DNA from: JAKPQD01 sp029572965
Lineage (GTDB): Bacteria > Bacteroidota > Bacteroidia > Bacteroidales > DTGW01
DNA: 64,000 nucleotides
Reading direction: 5' to 3'
Assembly: GCA_035374585.1 (NCBI GenBank)
Contig: DAOSPF010000005.1
Location: forward strand, 1-64,000
The notes under the pieces are model-generated. The model was not told the DNA's origin and searched no databases. It was given only the letters and a program-made list of their open reading frames with translations. Numbering within the stretch: position 1 is the first letter of the stretch; the number at the start of each line of letters is the position of its first letter. Of this stretch, positions 44,258 through 52,748 are shown in pieces. The position numbers and the translations under genes are program-made.

Positions 44258-44265
44258 TACTTTTG
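44258..44265 (+). promoter_or_regulatory. TAnnTTTG promoter element of SRP RNA
   Basis: TACTTTTG ends 4 bp before the first G of the SRP RNA. Confidence 0.6.
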
Positions 44266-44269
44266 CGCA

Positions 44270-44367
44270 GGGTAAGTCTTATACGACCAGCTCCCACTGA
44301 ACTCCCCCAGGATCGGAAGGTAGCAAGGGTAGGTGGTTGTAGCGGTGCGATATAAGGGGCTTACCCT
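44270..44367 (+). ncRNA. ffs: Signal recognition particle RNA (4.5S, small bacterial type)
   Basis: About 98 nt. The ends pair (GGGTAAG / CTTACCC). The apical domain contains the conserved CAGGATCGGAAGGTAGCAAGGG that binds Ffh, with the GGAA tetraloop and symmetric loop. A T-run follows the 3' arm directly, forming the terminator. It lacks an Alu domain, as expected for Bacteroidetes. Confidence 0.95.
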
Positions 44368-44381
44368 TTTTTTTGTATTTT

Positions 44382-44413
44382 TTTGTGTTTATTTAAATAA
44401 TTTTCTACTTTTG
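44382..44413 (+). promoter_or_regulatory. Promoter of the ilv operon
   Basis: TTTG (44382-44385) and TACTTTTG (44406-44413) are 20 bp apart, a complete Bacteroidetes promoter immediately behind the SRP RNA terminator. It starts transcription just before the ilv leader peptide. Confidence 0.75.
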
Positions 44414-44432
44414 TACTTATAAAAATCAGACA

Positions 44433-44495
44433 ATGAAATTAAGTAGTATTATTCTCGTGGTCGTTGTGGTCCTTTTCGCAAATCGAACAAGGTGA
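44433..44495 (+). CDS. ilv operon leader peptide
   Basis: A 20-residue ORF, MKLSSIILVVVVVLFANRTR, in which 10 of 20 residues are Ile, Leu or Val (two Ile, three Leu, five consecutive Val). It lies about 20 bp after a full promoter and 32 bp before an intrinsic terminator, upstream of ilvD. The codon content matches the three branched-chain end products of the operon. Confidence 0.9.
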   Translation: MKLSSIILVVVVVLFANRTR

Positions 44496-44542
44496 GGATA
44501 ATATTGTTATAATATGAACAAATAAAGAAAACCCTTCTCACC
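44471..44542 (+). promoter_or_regulatory. Branched-chain amino acid operon attenuator
   Basis: Segment 1 (CCTTTTCG, 44471-44478) within the last third of the leader ORF pairs with segment 2 (CGAACAAGG, 44484-44492; one bulged C). The 3' part of segment 2 (GGTGAGGA, 44491-44498, containing the leader stop codon) pairs with TTCTCACC (44535-44542), which is the 5' arm and loop edge of the terminator. Ribosome stalling at the Val/Leu codons would mask segment 1 and release segment 2 to block terminator formation. Confidence 0.83.
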
Positions 44543-44561
44543 GCAATGAGAGGGGTTTTTT
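44528..44561 (+). terminator. ilv attenuator terminator
   Basis: A 13-bp stem (AAAACCCTTCTCA/TGAGAGGGGTTTT, one G-U) with loop CCGCAA, followed by further Ts. It precedes ilvD by about 125 bp. Confidence 0.88.
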
Positions 44562-44599
44562 GTTATAAAGAAATTTTAAAATTAAAATTTAGATAAACA

Positions 44600-44668
44600 A
44601 ATGAAACACCCATGATTCTGCAAATCGCAAACACGATGATATTTTATTGTGGGTGTTACATCATTCCA
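44600..44668 (+). repeat. Intergenic leader hairpin element, copy C
   Basis: ATGAAACACCCATGATTCTGCAAAT pairs through AACACCCA with TGGGTGTT (8 bp) about 45 nt on, followed by tail CATCATTCC and ATTAAAATTAA. It lies between the ilv attenuator terminator and ilvD. Start and tail match copies A and B. Confidence 0.5.
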
Positions 44669-44687
44669 TTAAAATTAAAAAATAAAT

Positions 44688-46517
44688 ATGATGAAAAACA
44701 AATTACGCAGTCACACAACCACACAAGGCCGATTAATGGCAGGGGCACGCAGTTTATGGAGAGCAAACGGAATGACCGAGCAACAAATGGGCAAGCCGGT
44801 TATTGCCATTGTTAATTCCTTTACACAATTTGTTCCAGGCCACGTTCACCTGCACGAAATTGGCCAGGAAATAAAAAAAATGATAGAAGCAGAAGGATTC
44901 TTTGCTGCAGAGTTTAACACTATTGCCATTGATGATGGTATAGCCATGGGGCACGACGGGATGTTATACTCGCTGCCTTCGCGCGACCTTATAGCCGATA
45001 GTGTTGAATACATGGTTAATGCCCACAAAGTTGACGCTATTTTGTGTATCAGCAACTGCGACAAAATCACCCCGGGTATGCTAATGGCTGCCATGCGTTT
45101 AAATATCCCGGCAGTTTTTGTATCAGGCGGGCCAATGGAAGCAGGCGTTGTTCGTGACAAAAAGATGGACCTCGTAGATGCCATGGTTATGGGAGCTGAT
45201 GATACCATAGCCGATGACTATCTGGATGAAGTTGAAAAGAATGCTTGTCCTACCTGTGGTTCATGCTCTGGTATGTTTACCGCCAATTCAATGAACTGCC
45301 TCAACGAAGCTATAGGCATGGGACTTGCAGGCAATGGCACTATCGTTGCTACCCATAAAAACCGCACAAAACTTTTTGAAAAAGCTGCCAAACGTATTGT
45401 AGAAATAACCAAAGCATACTATTATGACGGGGACGATTCTGTCCTTCCCCGCAATATAGCTACCAAAGCTGCATTCAACAATGCCATGGCGGTAGATATT
45501 GCCATGGGAGGTTCTACAAACACTGTACTTCACCTGTTAGCTATTGCAAAGGAAGCAGAAGTTGACTTTTCTATGAAAGACATAGATGCCCTTTCACGTA
45601 AAGTACCAGTATTATGTAAAGTAGCCCCAAGCTCTCATTATCACCTTGAAGATGTAAACCGTGCCGGCGGGATACTCGGTATCATGGCCGAACTAAGCCG
45701 TGCTAACCTTATTGACACTACGGTTAAACGCATTGACGGGCTTACATTAGCTCAAGCTATTGATAAATATGACATTTTGAGTAAAAACGTAACTGAAGAA
45801 GCATTAGATATTTATAAAAGTGGCCCTGCAGGCATCCGCAACCTGACCATGGGATCACAAGGATATATGTATAAAGAACTTGATAAAGACCGTACTCAGG
45901 GTTGCATCAGGGATATAGCTCATGCTTATTTCCCCGATGGCGGACTGGCTGTTTTATACGGCAATATTGCAGAAAAAGGTTGTATTGTAAAAACAGCCGG
46001 AGTTGACCCTTCCATCTTCAAATTCAGTGGAAAAGCAAGAGTTTTTGAAAGTCAGGAAGATGCTTGTGATGGCATTTTAAAAGATGTTCAGGCCGGCGAT
46101 GTGGTGATTATCCGTTACGAAGGGCCTAAAGGAGGCCCGGGTATGCAGGAAATGCTTTACCCAACATCTTATATCAAATCTCGCCACCTTGGGAAGGAAT
46201 GTGCTTTGATTACCGATGGCCGTTTTTCAGGCGGGACATCAGGCCTGTCGATAGGCCACGTTTCTCCCGAAGCAGCTGCAGGCGGTGCAATTGCGCTTCT
46301 TCGTGATGGGGACAAAATTGAAATTGACATTCCTGCAAGAAAAATCAATGTAGTAGTTTCAGAAGAAGAATTGAAATCACGCCGTGCCCAGGAAGAAAAA
46401 CGTGGGAAAGAAGCTTATACTCCTGCAAAACGCAAACGCAATATTTCTAAAGCATTGAAAGTATATGCCAGCATGGTTTCAAGTGCCGACACCGGCGCTT
46501 TCAGGATTATTGAATAA
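44688..46517 (+). CDS. ilvD: Dihydroxy-acid dehydratase IlvD
   Basis: Fe-S dehydratase for the third step of Ile and Val synthesis. 609 residues. Cluster cysteines are in NCDKITPGM and CPTCGSCSGMFTANSMNCLNEA; the carbamylated-Lys/Mg region is GHDGMLYSLPSRDLIADSVE. C-terminal YEGPKGGPGMQEML and GRFSGGTSGLSIGHVSPEAA are conserved. A second ATG one codon downstream could also be used. First gene of ilvD-ilvB-ilvN. Confidence 0.97.
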   Translation: MMKNKLRSHTTTQGRLMAGARSLWRANGMTEQQMGKPVIAIVNSFTQFVPGHVHLHEIGQEIKKMIEAEGFFAAEFNTIAIDDGIAMGHDGMLYSLPSRDLIADSVEYMVNAHKVDAILCISNCDKITPGMLMAAMRLNIPAVFVSGGPMEAGVVRDKKMDLVDAMVMGADDTIADDYLDEVEKNACPTCGSCSGMFTANSMNCLNEAIGMGLAGNGTIVATHKNRTKLFEKAAKRIVEITKAYYYDGDDSVLPRNIATKAAFNNAMAVDIAMGGSTNTVLHLLAIAKEAEVDFSMKDIDALSRKVPVLCKVAPSSHYHLEDVNRAGGILGIMAELSRANLIDTTVKRIDGLTLAQAIDKYDILSKNVTEEALDIYKSGPAGIRNLTMGSQGYMYKELDKDRTQGCIRDIAHAYFPDGGLAVLYGNIAEKGCIVKTAGVDPSIFKFSGKARVFESQEDACDGILKDVQAGDVVIIRYEGPKGGPGMQEMLYPTSYIKSRHLGKECALITDGRFSGGTSGLSIGHVSPEAAAGGAIALLRDGDKIEIDIPARKINVVVSEEELKSRRAQEEKRGKEAYTPAKRKRNISKALKVYASMVSSADTGAFRIIE

Positions 46518-46544
46518 GTAATAAAGTTTAAAGGTTTTGAAAAT

Positions 46545-48254
46545 ATGAATAAAGAAATAAAAAAGATAACTGGTTCTGAAGCGATAGTATTGTCGTTATT
46601 AGAAGAAGGTACCGAAATTATGTTTGGCTACCCCGGCGGGGCTATTATGCCGGTTTATGATGCCATGTATAACTATCAGGACAAGCTACATCACGTTTTG
46701 ACCCGCCACGAACAAGGGGCTATTCATGCAGCCCAAGGCTATGCAAGAGTTACCGGTAAAGTTGGAGTATGCATGGCTACTTCCGGCCCGGGGGCTACCA
46801 ATCTTGTTACCGGTCTAGCTGATGCCATGATAGACAGTACCCCAATAATTGCTATCACTGGTCAGGTTGGAGCACACCTGCTTGGGACTGATGCATTCCA
46901 GGAAACAGATGTCGTAGGTATCTCTATGCCAGTTACTAAATGGAACATTCAGGTTACTAAGCCTGAAGATATTGCCCCGGCTATTGCAAAAGCTTTTTAT
47001 ATAGCACGTACCGGTCGTCCAGGGCCTGTACTTGTTGATATAACTAAGAATGCGCAATTTGGAATGTGTGAGTTTTCCTATGAAAAATGTAACTATATAC
47101 GCAGTTACGTCCCTCGTCCTACTATTGACGAACATAAGTTGACCGAAGCTGCCAAACTTATCAATGCGGCTCAAAAACCAATGGTATTAGTTGGACAAGG
47201 AGTAATTTTGGGTAACGCCGAAGATGATTTTAAAGCTTTTATACAAAAATCAGGTATTCCATTTGCCTGGACTATATTGGGGGCAAGTGTAATGCCGGTT
47301 GACCATCCTCTCAATGTAGGAATGCTTGGTATGCATGGCAATTACGGCCCCAATATTAAGCAAAACGAGTGCGATTTGCTTATTGCTATTGGCATGCGCT
47401 TTGACGACCGGGTTACCGGGGATCTTAGCCGATATGCCAAGCAGGCCAAAGTTATCCACATGGATATAGACCCTTCTGAAATAAACAAGAATGTAAAGGC
47501 TACGGTAGCTATCCTGGGCAATGTAAAAGAAACCTTGCCATTATTGACCCGTCTAATTGAGAAAAAAGAGCACACTTCATGGCGAGCAGAATTTGATGCA
47601 TGCATGAAAGTTGAACAGGAAAAAGTCATCAAGCATGATTTATTTCCCGAAAAACAAGGATTGACTATGGGCGAAGTTTTGCGCCGCGTTAATGAGCGTA
47701 CCGATGGTGATGCTATTCTGGTTACAGATGTAGGCCAACATCAAATGATTGGTTCGAGATATTTTAAGTATAAAAATAAAAGAAGCTTCATAACTTCAGG
47801 CGGATTAGGCACTATGGGCTTTGGTTTGCCAGCAGCAATGGGAGCTAAAATGGGTGCTCCCGACAAACAAGTTATACTAATGGTAGGTGATGGCGGCATC
47901 CAAATGACCATTCAGGAGCTGGGCACAATCAAGCAAACGGAAATTCCCGTTAAGATTATCTTACTGAACAACAACTTCCTTGGTATGGTGCGCCAATGGC
48001 AGGAATTGTTTTTTGACAAACGCTATTCAATGACCAAGCTTATCAATCCCGATTTTCAAAAAATTGCAGAAGCTTATGACCTGAACCATAGCAAGGTTAC
48101 ATCTCGAGACCTCTTAGATAAAGCCATTGAAGAGATGTTAGCTTCAGACAAAGCATATTTGCTTGAAGTTGTTGTTGAAAAAGAAGACAACGTATTTCCA
48201 ATGGTCCCGACAGGGGCATCGGTAAGTGAAGTACTACTCGAAGCTGCAAAGTAA
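46545..48254 (+). CDS. ilvB: Acetolactate synthase large subunit
   Basis: Thiamine-diphosphate enzyme catalysing the first committed step to Val/Leu/Ile. The N-terminal activating Glu lies in VLTRHEQGAIHAAQGYARVTGK; the ThDP/Mg motif is GDGGIQMTIQELGTIKQTEIPVKIILLNN. GPVLVDITKNAQ and the FAD-binding region are present. 569 residues, typical catalytic subunit. Eight bp before the regulatory subunit frame. Confidence 0.97.
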   Translation: MNKEIKKITGSEAIVLSLLEEGTEIMFGYPGGAIMPVYDAMYNYQDKLHHVLTRHEQGAIHAAQGYARVTGKVGVCMATSGPGATNLVTGLADAMIDSTPIIAITGQVGAHLLGTDAFQETDVVGISMPVTKWNIQVTKPEDIAPAIAKAFYIARTGRPGPVLVDITKNAQFGMCEFSYEKCNYIRSYVPRPTIDEHKLTEAAKLINAAQKPMVLVGQGVILGNAEDDFKAFIQKSGIPFAWTILGASVMPVDHPLNVGMLGMHGNYGPNIKQNECDLLIAIGMRFDDRVTGDLSRYAKQAKVIHMDIDPSEINKNVKATVAILGNVKETLPLLTRLIEKKEHTSWRAEFDACMKVEQEKVIKHDLFPEKQGLTMGEVLRRVNERTDGDAILVTDVGQHQMIGSRYFKYKNKRSFITSGGLGTMGFGLPAAMGAKMGAPDKQVILMVGDGGIQMTIQELGTIKQTEIPVKIILLNNNFLGMVRQWQELFFDKRYSMTKLINPDFQKIAEAYDLNHSKVTSRDLLDKAIEEMLASDKAYLLEVVVEKEDNVFPMVPTGASVSEVLLEAAK

Positions 48255-48316
48255 TATTAATAGTGTTAATCAAACTTTCGATTGAAGTAATCGGACGAAG
48301 GATAAATAAAAAAAAC

Positions 48317-48859
48317 ATGAATACAGTAGAACAATATACCATCATTGCTTTTTCGGAAAATGCCATTGGTTTGCTAAACCGCATAACCATCATTTTCACG
48401 AGAAGGAACGTAAATATCGAGAGCCTCACGGTTTCTGAGTCTTCTCTACATGGGATCCACAAATTTACCATAGTGGTAAATACCACTGCGGCCCAGGTTG
48501 AGAAAGTGGTAAAGCAAATAGAGAAACAGGTAGAAGTATTAAAAGCTTTCTTTTTTACAAAGAATGAAATTATTTTCCAGGAAATAGCTTTGTATAAAGT
48601 GCCAACAGAAGAGTTGTTGCGTAGCAATATGATAGAAACTATTGTCCGCGAAAATAATGCCCGCATTATGGAAGTCACGCAAGACTATACCGTTATTGAA
48701 AAAACGGGCCACGAATACGAAACCAGCAAGCTCTTTGCCGAGCTCAATAAATTCGGGGTAAAACAGTTTACACGTTCGGGCCGAATTGCCGTAACCCGCT
48801 CTAATGTTGAGCTTCTTACAGCATTTCTTAATGAACGCGAGAGCAGCAGGCTTTCTTAA
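48317..48859 (+). CDS. ilvN: Acetolactate synthase regulatory subunit
   Basis: About 180 residues from the ATG at 48317 (MNTVEQYTIIAFSENAIGLLNRI). The ACT domain is the usual valine-binding feedback site, with RNVNIESLTVSESSLHGIHKFTIVV. A C-terminal domain (ARIMEVTQDYTVIEKTG and FGVKQFTRSGRIAVTR) matches ALS small subunits. An earlier in-frame start would add 18 poorly conserved residues. Confidence 0.94.
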   Translation: MNTVEQYTIIAFSENAIGLLNRITIIFTRRNVNIESLTVSESSLHGIHKFTIVVNTTAAQVEKVVKQIEKQVEVLKAFFFTKNEIIFQEIALYKVPTEELLRSNMIETIVRENNARIMEVTQDYTVIEKTGHEYETSKLFAELNKFGVKQFTRSGRIAVTRSNVELLTAFLNERESSRLS

Positions 48860-48888
48860 TTGAAAGTAACAAGTTTTTACATAGCCAA

Positions 48889-48919
48889 AGCCTTCCAGGT
48901 TTTAAAAACCTGGAAGGCC
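48889..48919. repeat. Long perfect palindrome downstream of ilvN
   Basis: GCCTTCCAGGTTTT runs into its own complement AAAACCTGGAAGGC (14 bp). It may terminate ilvDBN, although the T-run (TTGTTGTTTT) is imperfect. Similar AAACCTGGAAGG hairpins are common intergenic elements in Bacteroidetes. Confidence 0.65.
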
Positions 48920-48946
48920 TGATATTGTTGTTTTAATTAATCAAAT

Positions 48947-49795
48947 ATGAAAATCTCCAATTATATTGACGTATTAAACATTCCTTTTTCTGTAAAACTG
49001 CCTAATGATAAGTCTCTTGAACGTTCAGTGCAAATGTATATCTTGGTAGGAGAGCAATTGGCTCTTATCGATACAGGAGTAGCAGGCAGTGAAAAGGTTA
49101 TATTTGACTACATCGAATCAATTGGCAGAAAACCTAAAGAAATAAAGCATATCCTGCTTACCCATACCCATCCTGACCATATTGGGGCTGTTAGTGCTAT
49201 TAAAGAAGCTACAGGGGCTAAGGTATATGTGCATGCTGCCGAACAGGCATGGCTGGAAGATACTGAAAAACAATATGCCGAACGCCCGGTTGGCGGCTTT
49301 CATGAGTTAGTTGGAGGATCTTGCAAAGCAGATCAGGTACTGCACGATGGAGAAGTGCTACATTTATGTCATAATCTGACCTTAAAAGCGATACATAGCC
49401 CTGGACATTCTGCGGGTTCTGTTTCGTATTTGTTGCAACAGGAAAATGCCTTGTTTACCGGCGATGCTATTCCTGTTAAAGGGGATATCCCAATTTATGA
49501 TGATTGGGCTCAAAGCTTGGCCAGTCTTGAAAAACTTGAGAACCTGCCTTTCCCTGCATTTGTTTTGCCAGCATGGGATAGCCCTAAGACTGGCAAAGAT
49601 GCTGAAGAGGTTTTCAGTCATGGTTTTGATATGCTGTATGATGTACATCAAGCTTTTTGCGAAGCTAAAGATGAGGTTGGCCTTGCTGATATGCAGGCTG
49701 TTGCGGCAAGCATGATAACAAAGTTACAACTGCCAGCCCAGTCAATGAACCCTCTTTTTATCAGGTCAGTGATGAGCCATTTGAAGGTAAGGTAG
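48947..49795 (+). CDS. Metallo-beta-lactamase-fold hydrolase
   Basis: 282 residues. Metal motif HTHPDHIGA (HxHxDH) near residue 72, later HSPGHSAGSVSY with the third His and GDAIPVKG with the bridging Asp. C-terminal helices are longer than in glyoxalase II. Probably a hydrolase of a thioester, lactone or phosphate ester; the family is too broad for a substrate call. Convergent with rluD. Confidence 0.88.
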   Translation: MKISNYIDVLNIPFSVKLPNDKSLERSVQMYILVGEQLALIDTGVAGSEKVIFDYIESIGRKPKEIKHILLTHTHPDHIGAVSAIKEATGAKVYVHAAEQAWLEDTEKQYAERPVGGFHELVGGSCKADQVLHDGEVLHLCHNLTLKAIHSPGHSAGSVSYLLQQENALFTGDAIPVKGDIPIYDDWAQSLASLEKLENLPFPAFVLPAWDSPKTGKDAEEVFSHGFDMLYDVHQAFCEAKDEVGLADMQAVAASMITKLQLPAQSMNPLFIRSVMSHLKVR

Positions 49796-49814
49796 GTTAT
49801 TATTGAAGTAGAAG

Positions 49815-50852
49815 CTATTCCACACTCTTATTGTTATTGGCATACCCCCGCCATTTTTCAATAACTTGCTGCATATCAGCAGGGAGAGGTGACTCAAACT
49901 GCACCCTTTTGCCCGTTGCAGGGTGGTCAAATGCCAAAGAGCGGGCATGCAGGGCTTGACGAGGAAGAATGTCAAAACAGTTTTCCACAAACTGCTTGTA
50001 TTTTGAAAAAGAAGGGCCTTTAAGTATAGTATTGCCACCATATTCAGCATCGCTAAACAATGGGTGCCCAATGTGTTTCATGTGTACACGTATCTGGTGT
50101 GTACGGCCTGTTTCGAGTACGCAATCTACAAGTGTAGTCATCCCGAAACGCTCTATTACTTTGTAATGCGTGATGGCATGTTTGCCTATCTCAGGGTCAT
50201 CGTAAACAGCCATTACTTTGCGGTCTTTGGCGCTGCGCCATATATTTCCGGTGATGGTCCCGCTATCTTTAGTAAGATTTCCCCAAACCAAAGCCGTGTA
50301 ATGCCTTTCAATGGTGTGGTAGAAGAACTGGCTGGCCAATTTGTTCAGTGCTAGTTCGGTTTTGGCAATAACCAATATTCCCGAAGTGTTTTTGTCAATG
50401 CGGTGTACCAGTCCGGGGCGCATCTCGCCACTTTGAAACATAGGCAAATCCTTGAATTTGTAGTACAACGCATTGACCAATGTCCCGGTAAAGTTACCAT
50501 AAGCCGGGTGTACAACCATTCCGGCCTCTTTGTCAACAATTACAAGGTGCTCATCCTCATATACTATATTCAGGGGAATATTCTCGGGGATTATCTCTGT
50601 ATCGCGTGGTGGAAAGGTAAGCACGACAGATATTACATCCAGCGGCTTTACTTTATAGTTTGACTTTACAGGCTTATTATTGACCAGGATATTTCCGGCT
50701 TCAGCTGCATTCTGCACTTTAGTGCGCGAAGCATTAACCAGCCTGTTAAAGATGAACTTATCAATTCGCATTGGCGCCTGTCCCTTGTCCACAGTCCAGC
50801 GATGATGTTCAAATAATTCGCCAGTTTCGTTATTTTCTGCTACTTCGTTCAA
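49815..50852 (-). CDS. rluD: 23S rRNA pseudouridine synthase, RluD/RluA family
   Basis: 345 residues. An S4-like RNA-binding domain (about 28-80, RIDKFIFNRLVNASRTKVQNAAEAGNI) precedes the catalytic domain with Asp153 in HRIDKNTSGILVIAKT. VHMKHIGHPLFSDAEYGG and LHARSLAFDHPATG are conserved. The start is a TTG directly after the stop of the upstream gene (TAATTG), since the first ATG would remove the N-terminal arm. RluD-type enzymes modify helix 69 of 23S rRNA; exact target assignment is by family. Confidence 0.9.
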   Translation of the reverse strand: MNEVAENNETGELFEHHRWTVDKGQAPMRIDKFIFNRLVNASRTKVQNAAEAGNILVNNKPVKSNYKVKPLDVISVVLTFPPRDTEIIPENIPLNIVYEDEHLVIVDKEAGMVVHPAYGNFTGTLVNALYYKFKDLPMFQSGEMRPGLVHRIDKNTSGILVIAKTELALNKLASQFFYHTIERHYTALVWGNLTKDSGTITGNIWRSAKDRKVMAVYDDPEIGKHAITHYKVIERFGMTTLVDCVLETGRTHQIRVHMKHIGHPLFSDAEYGGNTILKGPSFSKYKQFVENCFDILPRQALHARSLAFDHPATGKRVQFESPLPADMQQVIEKWRGYANNNKSVE

Positions 50853-52748
50853 TTACTTCTTGATAAAACGTGAAACACTAACATTGTTGTCAGGTGCGAT
50901 TAGCTTAATAATGTACATCCCTGATTTTAGATTGCCAACATAAATAGATGATGCGCTTTGCATAGATAATACAAGGCAACCTGTTAAAGAATAAATCTGA
51001 ACCTTGCAATTATTGTTGGTTGAGCAGGTTAGGTTTATATAATTCCCGGCAGGGTTCGGATATACCGAAAACTCAGCAGGTTTTGTAGTGCTTTTTAATG
51101 AAACAATGGTAGGGTCGCCAAAAACAGGGCGCATCATAAGAGCCCCAGTTTTACTAACTTTTGATTTAGCCCAACCCGATGCTATCCCCGTAAAATTAAC
51201 AAAATGAAAAGCATTAGCAGTATCATTCCTGTCAAAACCAACATTAAGAAAGGCTTCATTCTTTTGTTGCCAGCCAATATAAAACACGGTATCTACTAAT
51301 ATTCTTTTACTTAAAATATAACGTTTAAATTGTTGAGGGCCCTTTGCAATCTCAACAACTTTACGTTCGGCATAAATTGAGTCGCCCGGTTTACCTTTGT
51401 TGTCGGCCCAAACAAATAAATTAAACTCTGTTTCATTCTCTTCATTCAAAGTTGGGTTAAAATAAATATCAATAGCAGAAAGGGTATCTGGCTTATAGGT
51501 TGAGTATTTCAATGCAACCATGGCTGCAGAGATATTGGCGCCCTTTAAACCATAACCTAATTCGGCACTTCCATCGTCATAAGCATAGTAGTTGGCAAAT
51601 CTTTGGTACCATTTAGAGCTGTTGTTAAATGAAATGCTGTCTGCTTCTGAATTTTCAATTTTTGCCTCAATCTCAAAAAGCGTAGATTCGGTTTCGTCTG
51701 AAGTTAAGTTGATGGTTTCAAACTGATAGTCAGTATATTTGTGAGGAGGGCAAACTATCATCGTAGAGTTTTTCTCGTAAGGATAAACTTCGTTGCCAAT
51801 AATTTCTTTAAATTGGAGGCTTACCTGTACGTTAGCTTCGTAACTCCCGAAGTTGTATATCTTTTGATTAAATAACGGTTTGGTTGTCTTGTAAAAAAAG
51901 TCCCTGTAATGTTTCCAGGGTATAGAAGTGTATTTGAGAAGTATTGATCCGGCATTCTGGGCAATGGCATTGTCAATAAAAGCGGTATCTGCCATTGTTC
52001 TGTTTTTTATAATACAGACGTAATCAATATTCCAGAAATCGCCATTAGAAGCTAAACCGGGATTTTGGTTTTCGTTTTTCAGACTGACTTTATTGATAAA
52101 CCTGAAATAAAAGCTATCTGTATAAAAAGCTTCATCTTTTAAGGCCATTTTAACTATCTGGAAATTAGTCAATACATCTTTGTTTGGGCCTTCTTTTTTC
52201 CAAACAACAGTACCATTGTCCGAACTATTTTTATAAAATTTGAGTATCAGGCTATCACTAGTTTCGGGCATATCTCCCAGTCCGCCAGGCTGGTAAAAAA
52301 AATAAAAGTACAAGCTGTCATCTGGTGTATATCTTGATAAATCAATGTATTTTGAGGTTAACGTGTCAGCATTGCTCAGCTCATCAGATTCAGCAGACTT
52401 GTACAATTCACCTTTACTGTTCAAGCCGTCAAATGTAGCAACGCCAATTGTATATGGTTTGTAGCCGAATGAACGGTTTATGCAAACGTTTTTGTCCCTC
52501 CAGTTTGTCCCAAGCGGGTAACAAAAGGCCGAGTCGTTGGCATACCAAAAGTCGTCGAAAAAAACAATCTGCTTATCCGCTTTTTGAGTTGCAGTGGCTT
52601 TTAAAGAAGCTTTTGTTGTTACAGGAGATGCTTTAACTGTATAAGTTACAGGGGCTAAAAATTCTTCTTGTCCATAAGTTTTTTCTGTTTTAAAAAAGAA
52701 GAAACTTGCCGTAATTAATGTGATGAAGATATATTTACTATTGGCCAT
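50853..52748 (-). CDS. Secreted T9SS type A sorting-domain protein
   Basis: 631 residues with a signal peptide (about 1-27), a jelly-roll-like lectin or cleaved-adhesin-like central region (DSDTLTSKYIDLSRY, YFYFFYQPGGLGDMPETSDSL pattern; WNIDYVCIIKNR), and a T9SS type A C-terminal domain (about 565-631, FSVYPNPAGNYINL). The substrate or partner is unknown. Its start overlaps the end of the PASTA gene by 11 bp, and its stop abuts rluD's start, so the three are translationally coupled. Confidence 0.85.
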   Translation of the reverse strand: MANSKYIFITLITASFFFFKTEKTYGQEEFLAPVTYTVKASPVTTKASLKATATQKADKQIVFFDDFWYANDSAFCYPLGTNWRDKNVCINRSFGYKPYTIGVATFDGLNSKGELYKSAESDELSNADTLTSKYIDLSRYTPDDSLYFYFFYQPGGLGDMPETSDSLILKFYKNSSDNGTVVWKKEGPNKDVLTNFQIVKMALKDEAFYTDSFYFRFINKVSLKNENQNPGLASNGDFWNIDYVCIIKNRTMADTAFIDNAIAQNAGSILLKYTSIPWKHYRDFFYKTTKPLFNQKIYNFGSYEANVQVSLQFKEIIGNEVYPYEKNSTMIVCPPHKYTDYQFETINLTSDETESTLFEIEAKIENSEADSISFNNSSKWYQRFANYYAYDDGSAELGYGLKGANISAAMVALKYSTYKPDTLSAIDIYFNPTLNEENETEFNLFVWADNKGKPGDSIYAERKVVEIAKGPQQFKRYILSKRILVDTVFYIGWQQKNEAFLNVGFDRNDTANAFHFVNFTGIASGWAKSKVSKTGALMMRPVFGDPTIVSLKSTTKPAEFSVYPNPAGNYINLTCSTNNNCKVQIYSLTGCLVLSMQSASSIYVGNLKSGMYIIKLIAPDNNVSVSRFIKK

